A DNA stretch of 40,556 nt from an uncultured Eubacteriales bacterium (GTDB lineage Bacteria; Bacillota; Clostridia; Oscillospirales; Acutalibacteraceae): positions 1 through 40,556 of the forward strand of contig CAKSSJ010000018.1 of assembly GCA_934488615.1 (NCBI GenBank). The letters are read 5' to 3'. Below the pieces are notes generated by a model. That model saw only the letters and a list, made by a program, of their open reading frames with translations. It ran no database searches and had not been told where the DNA came from. The position numbers and the translations under genes were made by a program. Below, piece by piece: positions 1-7,754 of the stretch (the first letter of the stretch is position 1; every line of letters begins with the position of its first letter).

Positions 1-375
1 CGGTGGACTGTCAGAGCCGCGACGTGACCGAGCCGCAGCGAGACGCTGTCACGGCTCGTCCGTGACTGAGGGGTTTTGTAAAAAGTTTATAGAAACTGAC
101 CAAGGCTTCCCCTTGAGGGTAGCGAAGTGTCGGCGCGGTAGTGAATGACAGTCCGGTGGACTGTCAGAGCCGCGACGTGACCGAGCCGCAGCGAGACGCT
201 GTCGCGTGAGCGACTGATGAGGTGGAAAATTTGAAGTCTATTGTTTCTAAATATAATGAGATAAAAATCTGCCACCTCATCCGAGCGGCGCAATCCGCCG
301 CCCACCTTCCCCTCAAGGGGAAGGCTGATAAAATGTCAGCAGAAACCTATCTCGGCTCCCTTTTAAAATCAGTCC
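1..375. repeat. Mosaic intergenic repeat elements (copies A and B)
   Basis: No gene is seen here. Copy A (1-73) is cut by the window edge; copy B runs from about 103 to 325. Both carry a shared core containing the perfect hairpin GACAGTCC-GGT-GGACTGTC (B, about 146-164) and a short AGCG-AGA-CGCT hairpin. The core ends in a stem-loop that differs between copies: 48-66 is GTCACGG-CTCGT-CCGTGAC and 201-214 is GTCGC-GTGA-GCGAC. After this, B has an inverted pair, GATGAGGTGG (216-225) and CCACCTCATC (272-281), around an AT-rich passenger of about 46 bp, then a GCGGCG...CGCCGC hairpin and a CTTCCCC...GGGGAAG palindrome. The same modules recur at four other places in the window. An open frame on the minus strand across the core matches one at 32325-32552 only because the repeat is shared. 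Confidence 0.9.
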
Positions 376-2121
376 TCACACCGCACTGTACTTTTCCGAA
401 AAATACTTATATCTTTCCTCGAACTCTTTGCTGTTATGCTTGAAATTGCCGAGCGTTTCATGGAGGTTTAAATTATGCTCCGCCGCGTCGATAACGCATC
501 CCGCAATATTCGAGCAATGGTCGGAGACGCGCTCAAAATTCGTCAGAATGTCCGACCAGACGAAGCCCATTTCCATACTGCATTCGCCGTTTCTCATGCG
601 CAGAACGTGGCTTGTCCGCATGTTTTCCTTCATCTCGTCGATGACCTGCTCCAGCGGCTCAACGTCTCCCGCCTTGGCGCGGTCGTTGTTGATAAACGCG
701 TCGATCGAAAGGTCAAGTATTTCATTGACCGCCGAAGAAATAATTTCAAAATCCTTTGCCGCTTCCGCTGAAAACGCAAGCTTTTTGTCTCTCATTTCCT
801 CTGCGGATTCGAGCAGATTCACGGCATGGTCGGAAATTCTTTCAAAATCGCCGAGCAGCTTCAGGAGCATGTTTGCCTCCTCACTGTCGCTGTCCGAAAG
901 CCGTTCCGCACCGATTTTAACAAGGTAGGTCGCGAGCATGTCCTCATAGCGGTCACAGCGCTCTTCGTCCGCCCTTATGCTCTCCGCAAGCTCGGGCGAG
1001 TACGCAGTGATTGCCGTCACGCTGTTTACGAGAGCCTGCGCCGCCCTGCGTGCCATTTCAATTTCTTTCACACTGCACTGCTGAAGCGCAAGCGTCGGCG
1101 TAAAGAGCAGTCGCTCGTCAAGCTCCGTGTCCTCCTCCTCACCCTTTGTGTCGGGAATGAGCCTGCATACAAGCTTTTCGAGCACACCCGAAAGCGGCAG
1201 GAACAGCGCCGTATTCAGCACCTTGAAGCCCGTGTTTATTATCGCGATTCCGACAAAGGTCGCCGCCGAATCGAGGATTGCAGGCTTCAAAAGCGCCTTA
1301 ACAAGCCAGAATACCGTTATCCAAACTATCGAACCGATAGCGTTTATCAGCAGATGAACCGTTGCGGCGCGCTTTGCCTCCCTCTTTGTGCCGACGCCCG
1401 ATATCATCGCCGTGACGCATGTGCCGATGCCGTCGCCCATTACTATCGGGATCGCCGCGCCGATCGAGACCTGCCCCGTGACAGTCAGCGCCTGCAAAAT
1501 GCCGACCGAAGCCGAGCTTGACTGGATCAGCGCCGTCAAAAGCGTACCTGCCAAAAGTCCCAGAAGCGGATTTTTGAACATCACGAATATCTGTTGGAAC
1601 TCGGGCACCTCGGAAAGACCCGACACCGCCGACGACATTGTTTCCATGCCGAACATCAGCACCGAAAAGCCGAGCAGAATCGCGCCGCTGTCCTTTTTCT
1701 TCTTGTCCTTCATAAAAAGGTACAGCACGATTCCGACAAGGGCAAGCACGGGAGTAAAGGAGCTTGGCTTGAGCAGTCTTATCCAAACATTTTCACTGCT
1801 GATTCCGCCGAGCGAGAGCACCCAGCCCGTCACCGTCGTGCCGACATTCGCGCCCATGATGACGTTGATGGCTTGTCTGAGCGTCATAAGCCCGGAATTG
1901 ACAAAGCCGACCACCATGACAGTAGTCGCGGACGAGCTTTGAATAACAGCAGTCACGCCGAGACCTGTCAGGAAGCCGGCTATTTTGTTTGATGTAAGCT
2001 TTTCGAGTGTGTTACGCAGGCTGTTGCCCGCACGGCGCTCCAGCGCCTGTCCCATAACGTTCATGCCGAACAGGAACAGACACAAGCCGCCTATCATAGT
2101 TAATGCATTGAAAATATCCAT
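376..2121 (-). CDS. Na/Pi cotransporter family protein with C-terminal PhoU domain
   Basis: Membrane protein of the NptA/YjbB type, which moves inorganic phosphate with sodium (family knowledge). The N-terminal half is hydrophobic and holds the two signature repeats, QSSSATT (about residues 61-67) and QSSSAS (about 200-205), each next to glycine-rich helices. From about residue 350 the protein becomes charged and helical, with the two-repeat pattern of PhoU. Total length is about 581 aa, normal for the fused form. The open frame can start at a GTG at 2130, but that GTG lies inside a GGTGAG Shine-Dalgarno-like sequence spaced for the ATG at 2121, so I use 2121. It is the last gene of an apparent unit with the lipid kinase and methyltransferase upstream. 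The direction of phosphate transport cannot be told from sequence. Confidence 0.9.
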   Translation of the reverse strand: MDIFNALTMIGGLCLFLFGMNVMGQALERRAGNSLRNTLEKLTSNKIAGFLTGLGVTAVIQSSSATTVMVVGFVNSGLMTLRQAINVIMGANVGTTVTGWVLSLGGISSENVWIRLLKPSSFTPVLALVGIVLYLFMKDKKKKDSGAILLGFSVLMFGMETMSSAVSGLSEVPEFQQIFVMFKNPLLGLLAGTLLTALIQSSSASVGILQALTVTGQVSIGAAIPIVMGDGIGTCVTAMISGVGTKREAKRAATVHLLINAIGSIVWITVFWLVKALLKPAILDSAATFVGIAIINTGFKVLNTALFLPLSGVLEKLVCRLIPDTKGEEEDTELDERLLFTPTLALQQCSVKEIEMARRAAQALVNSVTAITAYSPELAESIRADEERCDRYEDMLATYLVKIGAERLSDSDSEEANMLLKLLGDFERISDHAVNLLESAEEMRDKKLAFSAEAAKDFEIISSAVNEILDLSIDAFINNDRAKAGDVEPLEQVIDEMKENMRTSHVLRMRNGECSMEMGFVWSDILTNFERVSDHCSNIAGCVIDAAEHNLNLHETLGNFKHNSKEFEERYKYFSEKYSAV

Positions 2122-2175
2122 AGCGCTCACCGAAATAAAAGAGTTGCGTAACCGCAGTCATTTTATTATTTCCGT

Positions 2176-3132
2176 TTATTTAACTTCCACACCTATTTCA
2201 TCGGAAATTGTTCCGCTCTTTCTGTCCTCAATGTAGCTTGAGGTCGTCGGAATAACGAAGCTGAACGCAGACGGTATAATCTCAAACGTGCTGTCCGTGA
2301 CGAGGTCACATTCGCCGTCAACATTGACCGAAGCAGGCGTATCGCTGTGTATCGTCATCTTTTTTCCTCTGACATATGTAGTCTCGGGCCATTTGAAATG
2401 TCTGCCCTTTTTGTAATTTCCGATCTGAGTGATAAGCCTCGGGAGCTTCATCGCCCTGACGATTGAGAAATCGAGCAGTCCGTCGTCGGGAACGGCATAG
2501 GGCGCCGCCTGATATCCTCCGCCGTAGAAGCGGCTGTTTCCGCAGAATGCAAAAACGAAATTATCCGTTATCGGCTCGCCGTCGTCGATCGTGACGGTGA
2601 AGCGGTTTGAGGTTTTTGATTTAAGGCAATAAACAAGCGAAGCCGTGTACGCCGATTCGCCCGTGAGCCAGGGGATTTTTTTGAAATCCGCCTGCTTGGA
2701 GCAAACCTCGGCATCAAAGCCCATCGAGCACTGATTGACGGCGATCCTGTCACCGCATTTGATAGCGTCGATTTTAATTGCCGTTCCGTCGAGCTGTGCG
2801 CCGATATCGGCAAACTGCTCCTTCGTTCCGAAGAGTCGGATAAAATCATTGCCCGAGCCGAGCGGAACAGCGGCAAACTCAATATTGTCGTAGCCGTAAA
2901 CTGCATTGACAATGTCGTAAATCGTGCCGTCGCCGCCGCAGGCATATATCCTTGTTTCCTCGCCGCTCTCGCCTATCCTTTTGCAATAGTCGTGCGTATC
3001 CTGCGAGGACTTGCTGACATAGACCCGGTATTCAATATTTCTTTCGGCCGCCGCCTCTTTTATCTTCGGCATAACCGTTTCAAATGCCTTTCCCTTGCCT
3101 GCATTCGGATTGATTATAAAAAGGTGCTTCAT
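2176..3132 (-). CDS. Diacylglycerol/lipid kinase (DagK/YegS family)
   Basis: Cytosolic lipid kinase of the diacylglycerol kinase catalytic family, 318 aa, the usual length. Visible motifs in order: NPNAGKG near the N terminus (residues 8-14), the nucleotide-binding GGDGT (66-70) and GSGND (92-96). The C-terminal half is the beta-rich domain of the family. In Gram-positive bacteria such enzymes recycle diacylglycerol from lipoteichoic acid synthesis, but relatives use other lipids, so the substrate is left open. A strong GGAGGT site precedes the ATG. It starts 32 bp after the methyltransferase and ends 54 bp before the phosphate transporter start, all in one direction, so cotranscription is likely. 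Confidence 0.9.
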   Translation of the reverse strand: MKHLFIINPNAGKGKAFETVMPKIKEAAAERNIEYRVYVSKSSQDTHDYCKRIGESGEETRIYACGGDGTIYDIVNAVYGYDNIEFAAVPLGSGNDFIRLFGTKEQFADIGAQLDGTAIKIDAIKCGDRIAVNQCSMGFDAEVCSKQADFKKIPWLTGESAYTASLVYCLKSKTSNRFTVTIDDGEPITDNFVFAFCGNSRFYGGGYQAAPYAVPDDGLLDFSIVRAMKLPRLITQIGNYKKGRHFKWPETTYVRGKKMTIHSDTPASVNVDGECDLVTDSTFEIIPSAFSFVIPTTSSYIEDRKSGTISDEIGVEVK

Positions 3133-3164
3133 TTCTAAATACCTCCAAAATCACTTAACCAAAA

Positions 3165-4280
3165 TTATTTGAAATACATAAATAGCTGACATTTTATCAT
3201 GCCGTTATAGAGCTTGCGGCGCTTATCCGCTTTTCTGCCGAATTCCTTTTCAAACTCCTCGGACGGACTGATAACATAATACGCCCAGCCGTGTTTTTTT
3301 ATGAATTTTTCGCCCATGATCTTGTAAAGCTTCTGCGCCTCCTCAATGTCGAGAAGCCGCTCGCCGTAGGGCGGATTGCAGATGACCGTACCCTTTTCGC
3401 TCTTTGGCTCAAAGTTTCTGATATCGGCCTTTTCAAACTTTATCTTTCGTTCAACGCCTGCACGCTTGGCATTGATTTTTGCAATTTCAAGCGCGTCCTC
3501 GTCGATGTCCGAGCCGTAAGCGATGAAATCGGTATCGTAATTTACAAGATCCCTTGCGCGGCTGCGCTCGTCTGCCCAAACCCTTTCGTCAATGACGTCC
3601 CAGCGCTCGGCGGAAAAATACCTGTTCACTCCGGGGGCGATGTTGTGCACCATCATTGCGCCCTCGATAAGAATTGTACCGCTTCCGCACATGGGGTCAT
3701 AAAGCGTGTGATAAGGGCGAAGCCTTGCAAGGTCGCAGAGTGCGGCGGCAAGCGTCTCCTTGATCGGAGCGGCATTCGCCTGCGGACGGTAGCCCCTCTT
3801 GTGCAGTCCTGCGCCCGTTGTGTCAAGGAGCAGGCTGACCTTGTCCTTCATGATAGAAAATTGGATCTGATGCACGGGACCCGTCTCGTCGAACCAGCTG
3901 ATGCCGTACTTCGACTTCATGCGCTCAACGACAGCCTTTTTGATTATCGACTGACAGTCACTGACGCTGAAAAGCGTTGAATTGAGCGAATAGCCCTTGA
4001 CGGGGAAAGCGTCGTATGCGCCGATCCAGTCCTCCCACGGGAGAGCCTTTGTGCCCTGAAAAAGCTCCTCAAAGCTTCGGGCATAGAACTCGCCGACAAG
4101 AATTTGAATTCTTTCGGAAAAACGGGAGCAGATGTTTGCCCTTGCGAGCATCGCCTCGTCGCCCGAGAAAAGAACTCTGCCGTTCTCGGACACAACGTCC
4201 TCTGCGCCGAGTGTTTTCATTTCATTGGCAATTATTGATTCCAAGCCCAGAAGGCACGGTATTACAAATCTTATGTTCAT
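3165..4280 (-). CDS. THUMP-domain class I SAM-dependent RNA methyltransferase (RlmL/YpsC type)
   Basis: Predicted N2-guanine methyltransferase acting on 23S rRNA, related to the RlmL half of E. coli RlmKL and to B. subtilis YpsC. The N-terminal part (about 1-165) fits a ferredoxin-like plus THUMP RNA-binding module. The Rossmann methyltransferase follows: DPMCGSGT (195-202) is the SAM-binding loop, SDID (257-260) the ribose-binding acidic motif, and NPPYGER (302-308) the catalytic NPPY motif. Length 371 aa is typical. The ATG is preceded by GAGGT. This is the first gene of the minus-strand group that continues into the lipid kinase. The target nucleotide is inferred from family only. Confidence 0.88.
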   Translation of the reverse strand: MNIRFVIPCLLGLESIIANEMKTLGAEDVVSENGRVLFSGDEAMLARANICSRFSERIQILVGEFYARSFEELFQGTKALPWEDWIGAYDAFPVKGYSLNSTLFSVSDCQSIIKKAVVERMKSKYGISWFDETGPVHQIQFSIMKDKVSLLLDTTGAGLHKRGYRPQANAAPIKETLAAALCDLARLRPYHTLYDPMCGSGTILIEGAMMVHNIAPGVNRYFSAERWDVIDERVWADERSRARDLVNYDTDFIAYGSDIDEDALEIAKINAKRAGVERKIKFEKADIRNFEPKSEKGTVICNPPYGERLLDIEEAQKLYKIMGEKFIKKHGWAYYVISPSEEFEKEFGRKADKRRKLYNGMIKCQLFMYFK

Positions 4281-4614
4281 TATACAACCTCAAGTTTAAG
4301 TTAGTTTTATGTTTATATGAATAATTTTTTAAGTCAAATTTTTCCTGATTTATTCCCACCCTGCTTTTGCCGAGGGGATTTGACTGTATCGCGGAAAAAG
4401 ATCCAAACCATTTGACGAGGGATTTTTTCGTTAGAAAGTTCAAAGTTCTCGAAGGCTATATTCTTATATGCCGAGGAAATTTGAAAGTATCACGAAAAAA
4501 GATCCAACCCATTTGACGAGAGATTTTTTCGTTAGACGGATTCTATTCTCCGAAGGCTATATTCTTATATGCCGAGAGAGCTTTGGGCTGTATAACGGAA
4601 AAAGATCCGTCAAA
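4281..4614. repeat. 101-bp tandem repeat (2.5 units) between fumA and the methyltransferase gene
   Basis: Two full units start at 4368 and 4469, and a third partial unit starts at 4570 and runs to about 4620, so the period is 101 bp. Shared blocks include TGCCGAG at each unit start, AAAAAGATCC, TTTGACGAG, GATTTTTTCGTTAGA and GAAGGCTATATTCTTATA. Differences are scattered substitutions. Each unit contains GGCTATAT...ATATGCC (a hairpin with a bulge). On the minus strand, ACGAAAAAA faces TTTTTTCGT in unit 2. The array covers the fumA 3' end, so it may act in termination or RNA stability; that is inference. The remaining bases 4281-4367 are AT-rich and should hold the methyltransferase promoter, but I see no convincing one. 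Confidence 0.85.
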
Positions 4615-5460
4615 TCAGAGTAAGGCGGTGTCATGTCGTGTGACATGACAGCCAAAATTAACTGCAACAGGCATTCCCGCAATGTGGGTCGGTGCGGTTT
4701 CGATGGCTACGGAAAGTGCCGTTGTGTCGCCGCCGAAGCCCATAGGTCCGACGTTCGTTTCGGAATTTATGCGTTCAAGGATTTCCGCTTCCATCTGCGC
4801 ATAGAATTCATCGGGATTTTTCGCGGAAACGTTGCGGCAGAGGGCTTTTTTTGCAAGGTATGCACACTGCTCAAAATCGCCGCCGATGCCGATTCCGAGA
4901 ACGATGGGCGGACACGGATTTCCGCCTGCGGTTCTGACGCAAGAGAGAACATATTCGATAATGTCCTCCCTGCCCCTCGCAGGGGTCATCATTTTGAGAG
5001 AGCTCATGTTTTCACTGCCGAAGCCCTTGGGCGCAACGGTGATTTTCACCCTGTCGCCGTCAACGATATGAGTATGAATAACGGCAGGCGTGTTGTCCTT
5101 GGTGTTGACGCGTCTGAGCGGATCGCCGACGACCGAACAGCGAAGATAGCCGTTTACATAGCCGTCATGAACGCCCTTGTTGACCGCTTCGGTGAGACTG
5201 CCGCCGACAAAATGCACGTCCTGACCGATCTCAAGAAAAACGACAGCCATTCCCGTGTCCTGACAGATCGGGATATCAAGCTCCTTTGCCGCGTCGAGAT
5301 TGGCTTCGATATCGCCGAGAACGCTTGATGCAAGCGCATTTCTCTCGCATTTGCGGCAGCTGCCGATCGTTTCGGCAAGGTCGTCGGGCAGGAGCTTGTT
5401 CGCCTTAATGCAAAGCTCCGCGACCACCTCGCTTATTTTATTTACATCAATTTCTCTCAA
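4615..5460 (-). CDS. fumA: Fumarate hydratase class I, alpha subunit (FumA N-terminal type)
   Basis: Alpha subunit of the two-subunit, [4Fe-4S]-dependent fumarase (or the related tartrate dehydratase), which interconverts fumarate and malate. The frame carries the conserved CQDTGM motif near residue 65, a THIVDGD region, the glycine-rich GxGSENMSSLKMM segment, and CVRTAGGNPCPP, with NFGCHVTRHDT at the C terminus; cysteines in these motifs are the usual cluster ligands. At about 281 aa it is a complete alpha subunit. The frame opens at a GTG at 5469, but AGGTGA there is better read as the ribosome site for a TTG start at 5460 (MREIDVN...). The beta subunit usually follows directly; here a tandem repeat follows instead, so its partner must be elsewhere. 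Confidence 0.88.
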   Translation of the reverse strand: MREIDVNKISEVVAELCIKANKLLPDDLAETIGSCRKCERNALASSVLGDIEANLDAAKELDIPICQDTGMAVVFLEIGQDVHFVGGSLTEAVNKGVHDGYVNGYLRCSVVGDPLRRVNTKDNTPAVIHTHIVDGDRVKITVAPKGFGSENMSSLKMMTPARGREDIIEYVLSCVRTAGGNPCPPIVLGIGIGGDFEQCAYLAKKALCRNVSAKNPDEFYAQMEAEILERINSETNVGPMGFGGDTTALSVAIETAPTHIAGMPVAVNFGCHVTRHDTALL

Positions 5461-5469
5461 TTGTATCAC

Positions 5470-5848
5470 CTGAATTTATGTTTTGTTGGGGGTATCAAAT
5501 ACTCTTGAAAATTCTCTCGGCGCCCCTGTAGGGTAGCGCAGTGTCGGCGCGGTAGTGAATGACAGTCCGGTGGACTGTCAGAGCCGCGACGTGACCGAGC
5601 CGCAGCGAGACGCTGTCAGCGTAGCTGACTGAGGGAGTAAAATTTCATCAAACTTTAACCCCTCCGTCTCGCTTCGCTCAACACCTCCCCTGCATGGGAG
5701 GCAAGTAAGGTGTCTGCCTCAAAAATAATTTCATCAGACTTTCATGGTGCTATTCTGATTATAGATTATCTGCCGATAATTGCACTTCAAGCTAATTAGC
5801 GGTTGCCAATATAAAAAACAGGAGCAGAAACCTGCTCCTGAAATTACA
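5470..5848. repeat. Intergenic region with mosaic repeat element copy C
   Basis: Copy C spans about 5517-5705. It has the full core (5532-5614), the variable hairpin GTCAGC-GTA-GCTGAC (5615-5629), GAGGGAGTAAA, a very short passenger, TTAACCCCTCCG, and the outer palindrome CTCCCCTGCATGGGAG. It lies upstream of fumA in the opposite reading direction. Between 5706 and 5811 I see no gene; a minus-strand TATAAT at 5757-5762 could be a fumA promoter but has no good -35 partner. If it is used, the repeat would lie in the fumA leader. The yabR terminator occupies 5812-5840. Confidence 0.85.
5812..5840 (-). terminator. Rho-independent terminator after yabR-like gene
   Basis: Read on the minus strand, CAGGAGCAG, a 4-nt loop and CTGCTCCTG form a perfect 9-bp stem (5819-5827 with 5832-5840), followed by a run of T (5812-5818 on the plus strand reads taaaaaa). 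It lies 9 bp beyond the stop codon of the S1-domain gene, closing the yab/divIC cluster. Confidence 0.9.
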
Positions 5849-6292
5849 TTACAGCTTATTTGTGCCTCGGCGGTTATATCCGCCGCCGTGCTTGGAGTCA
5901 CGCTTCAGATCCGACATCTTCTCGTCGCTTACCTGCTTGAACTTCGCCATCATGCTTTCAAATGACTGAGGCTGATTGTCCGTGCTCTTGTTGCCCTGCC
6001 AAACGTTTGCCGCAGGTCTCCTCTGCTGAGCGGACTTCGGCTTCTGGGTTTTCGGCTGTTCAACTGCTTTTCGGATGGAAAGGCTGATCTTACCGTCATC
6101 CGCAATGGAAAGAATCTTTACCTTTACCTGCTGACCGACCTTGAGATGGTCTTTAATGTCCTTTACGAATTCCGTTGCAACCTCGGAAATATGTACCATT
6201 CCCTTTTTGCCGCCGTCAAGATCGACAAAGGCACCGAAAGACGTAAAACCGGTTACTTTTCCCTCAACTATTGAACCAACTTCCAACTGCAT
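5849..6292 (-). CDS. S1 RNA-binding domain protein (YabR-like)
   Basis: Small cytosolic protein of 147 aa. Residues 1-75 are one S1/OB-fold domain (starting VGSIVEGKVTGFTSFGAFVDL, with the typical GMVHISE and VKVKILSID-like blocks). The tail is polar, rich in Gln, Lys and Arg, and probably disordered. B. subtilis YabR, directly after divIC, has the same domain and position, so orthology by synteny is likely. The exact RNA target is unknown. A GAGGAG site lies about 10 bp before the ATG. It is the last gene of the cluster and is followed by a clear terminator. Confidence 0.85.
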   Translation of the reverse strand: MQLEVGSIVEGKVTGFTSFGAFVDLDGGKKGMVHISEVATEFVKDIKDHLKVGQQVKVKILSIADDGKISLSIRKAVEQPKTQKPKSAQQRRPAANVWQGNKSTDNQPQSFESMMAKFKQVSDEKMSDLKRDSKHGGGYNRRGTNKL

Positions 6293-6323
6293 AAAATGCG
6301 TACTCCTCTTTTTTTCCGAACCG

Positions 6324-6617
6324 TTAATCGTTCACCGAGACGTCATAATAAACATGCTCGCCGGGCTTAACATAGCCGAGCTCGTCTCTTGCGACCTTCT
6401 CAACGTATTCATCTATTTCACCGCCGCCAATGCGCTCCTTGATTCGGTTGTTTTCGGCAACCTGCTCATTGTAAGACGCCTTGGCATCGGCAATTTCAGC
6501 TTTGGTTTCATTTATATCTCTGTGTATGGTTATCAACGAAATGGCGAAATATGCGCACAGTGCTATAATGCAAAACGAAACAATGAAGCTGCGCTTGCGC
6601 TTTTTCTTTTCTGCCAT
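6324..6617 (-). CDS. divIC: Septum formation initiator family protein (DivIC)
   Basis: Short single-pass membrane protein of the late divisome, partner of FtsL and DivIB in B. subtilis. From the chosen start it has 97 aa: a basic cytoplasmic tip (MAEKKKRKR), one transmembrane helix (about 11-30), a coiled coil (about 32-62) and the conserved end with YVEKVARDELGYVKPGE. A longer open frame begins at 6647 inside yabQ, but AGGTGACTGAA sits directly before the ATG at 6617, two bases after the yabQ stop, so translational coupling to yabQ is likely. The order yabQ-divIC-yabR matches Bacillus. Confidence 0.9.
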   Translation of the reverse strand: MAEKKKRKRSFIVSFCIIALCAYFAISLITIHRDINETKAEIADAKASYNEQVAENNRIKERIGGGEIDEYVEKVARDELGYVKPGEHVYYDVSVND

Positions 6618-6618
6618 T

Positions 6619-7140
6619 TCAGTCACCTCGATTCTCTCTTTTATCAATTAACGGGCGCACCGTTACGGATTGATTATACACTATATCATGTCGATTATGC
6701 AAGTCATTTTTGCAATTTTTTTTGCTTTTATTAAAATTTTTTATATTCTTTTGCTTATTTCTGACGAAAAATATCGCCCTTTTTATAAATTTCGGAATTA
6801 CCGACAGCTTTTTCCTCAGCCTTGCGAGCCTTTTCCTTATGAGAAACGTAACGAACGGGTTCAGCGTTTTGAACGCGGCAAAGCCGCCGACCGCCTCACC
6901 GAGCACGGCGTAAAACGTCACCTTGCCGTTACAGCGCACGAGGAAATAGAAGAACGTCACCCCGAGACAGAAAAGCAGAAATATTATATCCCTTAAAAGA
7001 GTGAATTTTTTATCACTTCCTGACAGAAGATAAAAAATCCCCCGTAAAACCTCATAAAAAAAGCCGAGCGCAAAGCCGATACCGACTGAATATATCAGCG
7101 TCAAAAGCTGTTCGGAGGACTTCGGAAGATAATCTATCAT
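6619..7140 (-). CDS. yabQ: Spore cortex biosynthesis protein YabQ
   Basis: Polytopic membrane protein of 173 aa needed for spore cortex formation in B. subtilis. Several hydrophobic helices fill the first two thirds (LLTLIYSVGIGFALGFFYEVLRG, then DIIFLLFCLGVTFFYFLVR). The tail is strongly basic (KKLSVIPKFIKRAIFF, many Lys and Asn), as in other clostridial YabQ proteins. The ATG overlaps the yabP stop codon (ATGA), and the next gene, divIC, begins two bases after its own stop, so translation is tightly coupled. The 3' end is visibly AT-rich. Confidence 0.88.
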   Translation of the reverse strand: MIDYLPKSSEQLLTLIYSVGIGFALGFFYEVLRGIFYLLSGSDKKFTLLRDIIFLLFCLGVTFFYFLVRCNGKVTFYAVLGEAVGGFAAFKTLNPFVTFLIRKRLARLRKKLSVIPKFIKRAIFFVRNKQKNIKNFNKSKKNCKNDLHNRHDIVYNQSVTVRPLIDKRENRGD

Positions 7141-7400
7141 CTAAACACCCTGCCGAAAAAGCTTCCGCTGACCTTCGGCGCGTTGTAGCTGACCGAGTCA
7201 ACATTCCCCTCAACCGTCATATCCCCCGTTTCAACGGAAAGACGGCTGATTTTCAGGTCATGCCCCTTTATCACGATCTCGCCGCACTCGCTCTGGGCAA
7301 CTATGCAGTCGTCCCCGTAGCTGTCAACATTCTGAATTCCCGTTGCGCTCAGGCGCTGTCGGTTTTCTATAACAATATCATGCATCAATGCTTCAGACAT
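7137..7400 (-). CDS. yabP: Sporulation protein YabP
   Basis: Small soluble protein (87 aa) of the YabP/YqfC family, required for spore formation together with YabQ. The family pattern of short beta strands is seen: HDIVIENRQRLSATGIQNVDSY, then GEIVIKGHDLKISRLSVETGDMTVEGNVDSVSY. The frame can begin at a GTG at 7409, but that GTG is part of a GAGGTG ribosome site placed 6 bp before the ATG at 7400, so 7400 is used. A palindrome and a possible sporulation promoter precede it. It overlaps yabQ by four bases. Confidence 0.88.
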   Translation of the reverse strand: MSEALMHDIVIENRQRLSATGIQNVDSYGDDCIVAQSECGEIVIKGHDLKISRLSVETGDMTVEGNVDSVSYNAPKVSGSFFGRVFR

Positions 7401-7406
7401 AAAAAA

Positions 7407-7446
7407 CACCTCATATAAATATATGAGGCCGGTGCACTAAAAATGC
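7407..7446 (-). promoter_or_regulatory. Possible sigma-E-type promoter and SD-containing palindrome before yabP
   Basis: On the minus strand, GCATTTT (7440-7446), a 14-bp spacer and CATATATT (7418-7425) resemble the sigma-E consensus (about GHATATT, 13-15 bp, CATACAHT). In B. subtilis yabP-yabQ are in the sigma-E regulon. The same DNA forms the perfect palindrome CCTCATATA-TT-TATATGAGG (7409-7428), whose second arm contains the yabP ribosome site. The predicted start point falls very close to that site, leaving almost no leader, which argues against the promoter. The palindrome could instead hide the ribosome site in read-through RNA. Confidence 0.35.
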
Positions 7447-7460
7447 TTATGTCAGGCTGT

Positions 7461-7703
7461 TCAGTCAATAACTCTGTACATCAGAGCGGCATCGTCCTTG
7501 GTGGCATGCTCCGTGACCTTCGTAACCTGAATTTTTGTAACATTTGAACCCATCGTTATCTCGATAACGTCATTTTCCTTAACGTCGTACGACGCTCTTG
7601 CGATCTTGCCGTTGACAAGGACATGCTTTGCGTCGCAGACCTCGTTCGCAATGGTTCTGCGCTTGATAACACGGGAAACCTTGAGATATTTGTCAAGTCT
7701 CAT
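7461..7703 (-). CDS. rqcP: S4-domain protein RqcP (YabO), ribosome quality control
   Basis: 80-aa RNA-binding protein made of little more than one S4 domain: MRLDKYLKVSRVIKRRTIANEVCDAKHVLVNG is the alpha-L fold, followed by a short beta extension. In B. subtilis YabO/RqcP binds obstructed 50S subunits with RqcH and supports C-terminal alanine tailing. The gene stands between an HU gene and yabP, matching the Bacillus order yabN-yabO-yabP apart from the HU insertion. AAGGA precedes the ATG. Identification rests on domain, size and gene order; other short S4 proteins (Hsp15) look similar. Confidence 0.87.
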   Translation of the reverse strand: MRLDKYLKVSRVIKRRTIANEVCDAKHVLVNGKIARASYDVKENDVIEITMGSNVTKIQVTKVTEHATKDDAALMYRVID

Positions 7704-7754
7704 TGAATCATTCCTTTTTGCAGCCGCGGAGACTGCGGTTACTTAATTGGATAA

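Noticed and set aside
87..305. Small minus-strand protein similar to one at 32325-32552
   Set aside because: The similarity follows exactly the shared repeat core at DNA level and stops at its borders; no ribosome site or family match was seen.
4222..4443. 73-codon minus-strand frame upstream of the methyltransferase
   Set aside because: It spans the tandem repeat and the methyltransferase start in a different frame, so it is a by-product of the repeat.
4368..4614. Remnant of a fumarase beta subunit after fumA
   Set aside because: No frame in this stretch shows beta-subunit motifs; it is explained by the tandem repeat.
4368..4620. CRISPR-like array
   Set aside because: The period is 101 bp with only 2.5 units, the whole unit is similar rather than repeat plus unique spacer, and no cas gene is nearby.
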